A stretch of 43,572 nt of DNA. Origin: Oscillospiraceae bacterium (lineage in GTDB: Bacteria; Bacillota; Clostridia; Oscillospirales; Oscillospiraceae). The DNA lies in contig JAFRPC010000035.1 in the NCBI GenBank assembly GCA_017429325.1, forward strand, positions 1 through 43,572, in the 5' to 3' direction. This document shows, piece after piece, positions 40,354 through 43,572 of the stretch. A program made the translations under genes and the position numbers. Every line of letters begins with the position of its first letter. Position 1 is the stretch's first letter. The notes under the pieces are model-generated. The model saw nothing but the letters and a program-made list of their open reading frames with translations, had not been told where the DNA came from and made no database searches.

Positions 40354-40575
40354 TTGAAAACACTCAGAGACGCAAAAATCGGCGAAACCGTCACGGTGGT
40401 GAAGATCCACGGCGAGGGCGCGGTCAAGCGCCGGATCATGGACATGGGCATCACCAAGCACGTGGAGATCTACGTCCGCAAGGTGGCTCCGCTGGGCGAC
40501 CCCGTGGAGCTGACCGTCCGCGGCTACGAGCTGAGCCTGCGAAAGGCTGACGCCGAAATGATCGAAATCGCATAA
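40354..40575 (+). CDS. feoA: FeoA-domain protein, second copy
   Basis: A 73-residue FeoA protein (LRDAKIGETVTVVKIHGEGA, VKRRIMDMGITKHVEIYVRK, VELTVRGYELSLRKADAEMI). The start codon is TTG, placed eight bases after a perfect GGAGG; an in-frame ATG 48 bases upstream has no site. Two unlike FeoA proteins ahead of FeoB are frequent in Clostridia and may form a heteromeric regulator. Confidence 0.9.
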   Translation: MKTLRDAKIGETVTVVKIHGEGAVKRRIMDMGITKHVEIYVRKVAPLGDPVELTVRGYELSLRKADAEMIEIA

Positions 40576-40590
40576 AAAATTTACACAGGG

Positions 40591-40606
40591 GTTAGGAATC
40601 GCTAAC
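40591..40606. promoter_or_regulatory. Putative DtxR operator 3, before feoB
   Basis: GTTAG-N6-CTAAC in the feoA-feoB gap; its spacer GAATCG is close to that of operator 1 (GAAGCG). Position inside the operon suggests a roadblock or an extra promoter. Confidence 0.6.
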
Positions 40607-40630
40607 TTCTGTCGAGAAAGGAAGAACGCT

Positions 40631-43144
40631 ATGAGTATTCGCATCGCCCTCGCGGGCAACCCGAACAGCGGCAAGACGACCCTGTTCAACGCGCTGACCG
40701 GCGCGAACCAGTTCGTCGGCAACTGGCCCGGCGTCACGGTGGAGAAGAAGGAAGGCAAGCTGAAAAAGCACGACGACGTGGTCATCACGGACCTGCCCGG
40801 CATCTACTCCCTCTCCCCCTACACCCTGGAGGAGGTCGTGGCCCGGAACTACCTGATCGGCGAGCGCCCCGACGCCATTCTGAACATTGTGGACGGCTCC
40901 AACCTGGAGCGCAACCTGTACTTAACGACCCAGCTCACCGAGCTGGGCATCCCCGTCGTCGTCGCCATCAACATGATGGACGTGGTGAAGAAGAGCGGGG
41001 ATAAGATCGACACCGCCCAGCTCAGCAAACAGCTCGGCTGCAAGATCGTAGAGATCTCCGCCCTGAAGGGCACCGGCGTCCAGGAGGCCGCCGAAGCCGC
41101 CGTCCAGGCCGCGAAGGGCGGAAAGACCGTACCGATGCACAGTTTCTCCGGTCCCGTGGAGCACGCCCTGGCCCACATCGAGGAGCACGCGGTCTCCAAC
41201 ATGCCCGAAGAGCAGCAGCGCTGGTACGCCGTCAAGCTCTTCGAGCGGGACAGCAAGGCCCTGGAGCAGCTGAACCTGTCTTCCGCCGTCAGCTCCGACG
41301 TGGAGCAACACATCGCAGACGTGGAAAAAGAGATGGACGACGACGCGGAATCCATCATCACCAACGAGCGCTATATCTGGATCGGCAATATCATCAAGGG
41401 CTGCTACAAAAAGAAATCCGCCGGAAAGATGACCGTTTCCGACAAAATCGACCGGATCGTCACCAACCGCTGGCTGGGCCTTCCGATCTTTGCCATCGTG
41501 ATGTTCGCGATCTACTGGATCGCCATGGTGGGCGTAGGCGCGCCGGCCACCGACTGGGCCAACGACGGCCTGTTCGGAGACGGCTACCATCTGCTGGGCA
41601 TCGGCTCCTCCAAGGCGGAGGCTGCCGCGGACGACTATACCGCCGCCGTCAACGCCATCAACGCCTACGGCTATGAGTTCGACCTCGAGGACGAGGAGAA
41701 CCCCTTCGATCCCGACGCCTTCCTGGCCGAGATCAAGGCGGACGCTTCCGCCGAGAAATCCGCGACCGTCGTGGTAGAGGACGAGGAGACTCTGGAGGAA
41801 TCCGAACTGACCGTCTACTACGACGCGATCCCCGAGGACGCGGAGGAGGAATCCACCAACTCCATGACCTTCAAGGACGCCCTGGCCTACTTTGAGGAAA
41901 CCGGCTTCGAGGAGCCCGATCCCGCCGATTACGGCGTCTGGGTCCCCGGCATTCCCGCGCTGATCGGCAAACTGCTCGATAAGCTGAACGTCCCCGAGGA
42001 TGGCTGGCTCCGGGGTCTGATCCTGGACGGCATCGTGGCCGGCGTCGGCGCGGTGCTGGGCTTCGTGCCCCAGATGCTGGTGCTCTTCTTCCTGCTGGCC
42101 TTCGTGGAAGCCTGCGGCTACATGGCCCGAATCGCCTTCGTGCTGGACCGGGTGTTCCGCCGCTTCGGCCTGTCCGGCAAGTCCTTCATCCCCATCCTGA
42201 TCGGCACCGGCTGCGGCATCCCCGGCATTATGGCCTCCCGTACCATAGAAAACGAGCGTGACCGCCGCATGACGGTCATGACCACCACCTTTATCCCCTG
42301 CGGCGCGAAGGTGCCCTTCATCGCCATGATCGCCGGCGCCATCTTCGGCGGCAGCGCATGGATCTCCACCGGCGCCTATTTCATCGGCCTCGCGGCCATC
42401 ATCGTCTCCGGCGTCATCCTGAAAAAGACGAAGATGTTCGCGGGCGACCCGGCTCCCTTCGTCATGGAGCTGCCCGCCTACCACTGGCCCACCCTGGGCA
42501 ACGTGCTCCGTTCCATGTGGGAGCGCGGCTGGTCCTTCATCAAGAAGGCCGGTACGATCATCCTGCTGTCCACCATCCTGGTCTGGTTCCTGACCTTCTT
42601 CGGCTGGGTGGACGGCGCCTTCCGGATGCTGTCTGAGGACGAGATCGAGTTCTCGATCCTGGCCCGGGTCGGCAGCGCCATCGCCTGGATCTTCGCGCCT
42701 CTCGGCTGGGGCAACTGGCAGGCCACCGTGGCCTCCATCACCGGCCTCGTCGCCAAGGAGAACATCGTCGGCACCATGGGCATCCTCTACGGCGGCGGCG
42801 AGGGCGGCGCCTGGGCAAGCATGTCCCATGCCTTCACGCATCTGTCCGGCTTCAGCTTCCTGACCTTCAACCTGCTGTGCGCCCCCTGCTTCGCGGCCAT
42901 GGGAGCCATCAAGCGCGAGATGAACAGCCGCAAGTGGACCTGGTTCGCCATCGGTTACGAGTGCCTGTTTGCCTACCTGGTTGCCTTGGCCATCTACCAG
43001 ATCGGCGCGATCTTTGCCGCTGATGTCTCGGTCAGCGTCATCGGCCTGATCGCGGCCATTGCCGTGGTTGCCCTCGGCGTCTATATGCTGGTCCGGCCCT
43101 ATAAGGAAGCCACCATGCTGACCAAGAAGGTTAAGGTCAATTGA
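40631..43144 (+). CDS. feoB: Ferrous iron transporter FeoB
   Basis: An 837-residue membrane protein that imports Fe2+. The N-terminal G domain has GNPNSGKTT (9-17), the Thr switch in WPGVTVEK, DLPG (54-57) and NMMD (114-117). Two Gate motifs follow, with the Cys-containing GTGCGIPGIMASRTIENERD and PCGAKVPF. An acidic segment of about 115 residues (about 324-438, including DLEDEENPFD and EDEETLEESE) lies after the first transmembrane helix, outside the membrane, and makes the protein longer than most. GAAAGGA precedes the ATG. Confidence 0.95.
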   Translation: MSIRIALAGNPNSGKTTLFNALTGANQFVGNWPGVTVEKKEGKLKKHDDVVITDLPGIYSLSPYTLEEVVARNYLIGERPDAILNIVDGSNLERNLYLTTQLTELGIPVVVAINMMDVVKKSGDKIDTAQLSKQLGCKIVEISALKGTGVQEAAEAAVQAAKGGKTVPMHSFSGPVEHALAHIEEHAVSNMPEEQQRWYAVKLFERDSKALEQLNLSSAVSSDVEQHIADVEKEMDDDAESIITNERYIWIGNIIKGCYKKKSAGKMTVSDKIDRIVTNRWLGLPIFAIVMFAIYWIAMVGVGAPATDWANDGLFGDGYHLLGIGSSKAEAAADDYTAAVNAINAYGYEFDLEDEENPFDPDAFLAEIKADASAEKSATVVVEDEETLEESELTVYYDAIPEDAEEESTNSMTFKDALAYFEETGFEEPDPADYGVWVPGIPALIGKLLDKLNVPEDGWLRGLILDGIVAGVGAVLGFVPQMLVLFFLLAFVEACGYMARIAFVLDRVFRRFGLSGKSFIPILIGTGCGIPGIMASRTIENERDRRMTVMTTTFIPCGAKVPFIAMIAGAIFGGSAWISTGAYFIGLAAIIVSGVILKKTKMFAGDPAPFVMELPAYHWPTLGNVLRSMWERGWSFIKKAGTIILLSTILVWFLTFFGWVDGAFRMLSEDEIEFSILARVGSAIAWIFAPLGWGNWQATVASITGLVAKENIVGTMGILYGGGEGGAWASMSHAFTHLSGFSFLTFNLLCAPCFAAMGAIKREMNSRKWTWFAIGYECLFAYLVALAIYQIGAIFAADVSVSVIGLIAAIAVVALGVYMLVRPYKEATMLTKKVKVN

Positions 43145-43175
43145 CAATTATCCCATTGGAAAGGAGTTGCCTCAA

Positions 43176-43367
43176 ATGATATCCTGGCTGCAAACGAATA
43201 TCGGATCAATCGTGGTCGTTTTATTCCTCCTGGGTATGGTTGCTTTGATTGTACGGCGGTTGATCCTGGACAAGAAGGCGGGCAAGCACATCTGCGGCGG
43301 CTCCTGCGGCTCCTGCGGGGGCGGCTGCCAAGGCTGCCCCATGGCAGGAAAATGCCACAGCAAATAA
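43176..43367 (+). CDS. FeoB-associated Cys-rich membrane protein
   Basis: 63 residues: one N-terminal transmembrane helix (about 9-27) and a Cys-rich tail, CGGSCGSCGGGCQGCPMAGK. Such proteins follow feoB in many Firmicutes and may handle iron at the membrane. The ATG with AAGGAG nine bases upstream is preferred over a TTG directly after that site. Confidence 0.88.
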   Translation: MISWLQTNIGSIVVVLFLLGMVALIVRRLILDKKAGKHICGGSCGSCGGGCQGCPMAGKCHSK

Positions 43368-43370
43368 CCC

Positions 43371-43410
43371 AAACCGGACCCACGGGAGCACCTGTGGGTC
43401 CGGTTTCCTT
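43371..43410 (+). terminator. Terminator of the feo operon
   Basis: AAACCGGACCCAC (43371-43383) and GTGGGTCCGGTTT (43394-43406) pair perfectly and are followed by CCTTTCTC. Confidence 0.88.
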
Positions 43411-43449
43411 TCTCACATTAAAACAAAAAACGTAATTGTTCAGTCGCCC

Positions 43450-43528
43450 GTAGGGGCCGATGCCTACATCGGCCCTACCTACCGATTTTTGCCTGCAAGC
43501 GAGGGCGGATGTGGGCATCCGCCCCTAC
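43450..43528. repeat. 79-bp palindromic element, GTAGGGG...CCCCTAC ends
   Basis: The element begins GTAGGGGCCGATG and ends CATCCGCCCCTAC. It has two internal hairpins: GGGCCGATG/CATCGGCCC at the left and GGGCGGATG/CATCCGCCC at the right. The outer seven bases are complementary, as in the 77-bp element at 5221-5297. Confidence 0.75.
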
Positions 43529-43572
43529 GACGAAGGGGGCTACTGAATAGACAATATGAAGTGACTCCCGAC

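Noticed and set aside
40922-43147. Very long open frame antisense to feoB, and similar ones opposite the symporters and the TOTE gene
   Set aside because: They are shadows produced by GC-rich codon usage; their translations are low-complexity His/Gly/Asp sequence without any domain.

Overview
The window is about 60% GC, and its gene content (plsX-rnc, an RlmH methyltransferase, a DtxR/Feo iron locus, GPH sugar symporters, a DUF11 protein) suggests a Gram-positive anaerobe of the Clostridia, most likely an Oscillospirales/Oscillospiraceae gut commensal. That placement is inferred from gene style; no rRNA or other phylogenetic marker is present.

Layout. 0.2-2.0 kb: plsX and rnc, overlapping. 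2.0-3.6 kb (minus): an SPFH/band-7 membrane protein and a small PspC protein, behind a consensus promoter and a structured leader that looks like a yybP-ykoY (manganese) riboswitch with a terminator. 3.7-5.2 kb: a DUF11 surface-type protein and rlmH. 5.3-13.0 kb (minus): an envelope-lipid set: an APC permease and an HTH-fused LicC-like cytidylyltransferase in one transcript, then a flippase-like protein, an AUR1-like PAP2 protein, a CYTH protein, a CDP-alcohol phosphotransferase and a GT-B-like protein. 13.1-17.6 kb: alpha-galactoside use (two GPH symporters flanking a GH36 enzyme). 17.7-20.9 kb: pepT, a membrane protein, an HD phosphohydrolase and a P-loop protein. 20.9-21.3 kb: fourteen copies of a 31-32 bp unit in a pyrimidine-rich tandem array.

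21.4-29.4 kb is an accretion island at tRNA-Thr(CGT). The 3' half of the tRNA and its downstream terminator region recur at 25.10 kb, and the terminator region alone recurs at 28.12 kb. Between the copies lie an IS3-family element, an AT-rich four-gene cassette of unknown function (23.1-24.9 kb), a broken tyrosine integrase, an EVE-PD-(D/E)XK nuclease that looks like a modification-dependent restriction enzyme, two uncharacterised proteins, and a second integrase remnant. Directly after this come a 1,015-residue primase-polymerase/helicase/PLD protein of the TOTE conflict-system type and a RecQ helicase (29.5-34.9 kb). Together these make 23-35 kb a likely defence region.

35.1-38.4 kb: a LysR regulator divergent from a flavodoxin / acetyltransferase / NTF2-like / flavodoxin-lipoprotein operon. 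38.4-39.4 kb: debris of another integration, with a tRNA-Leu 3' fragment, repeated GAGGTCG motifs and a small excisionase-like gene. 39.4-43.4 kb: ferrous iron uptake, with a short DtxR-type repressor divergent from feoA-feoA-feoB and a Cys-rich FeoB-associated protein. Three inverted repeats of the form TTAG-N6-CTAA lie in the feo promoter region and before feoB.

The best candidates for undescribed biology are the AT-rich four-gene cassette, the EVE nuclease next to it, the TOTE-RecQ pair, the riboswitch-like leader in front of pspC/SPFH, and the phased tandem array beside the tRNA island.
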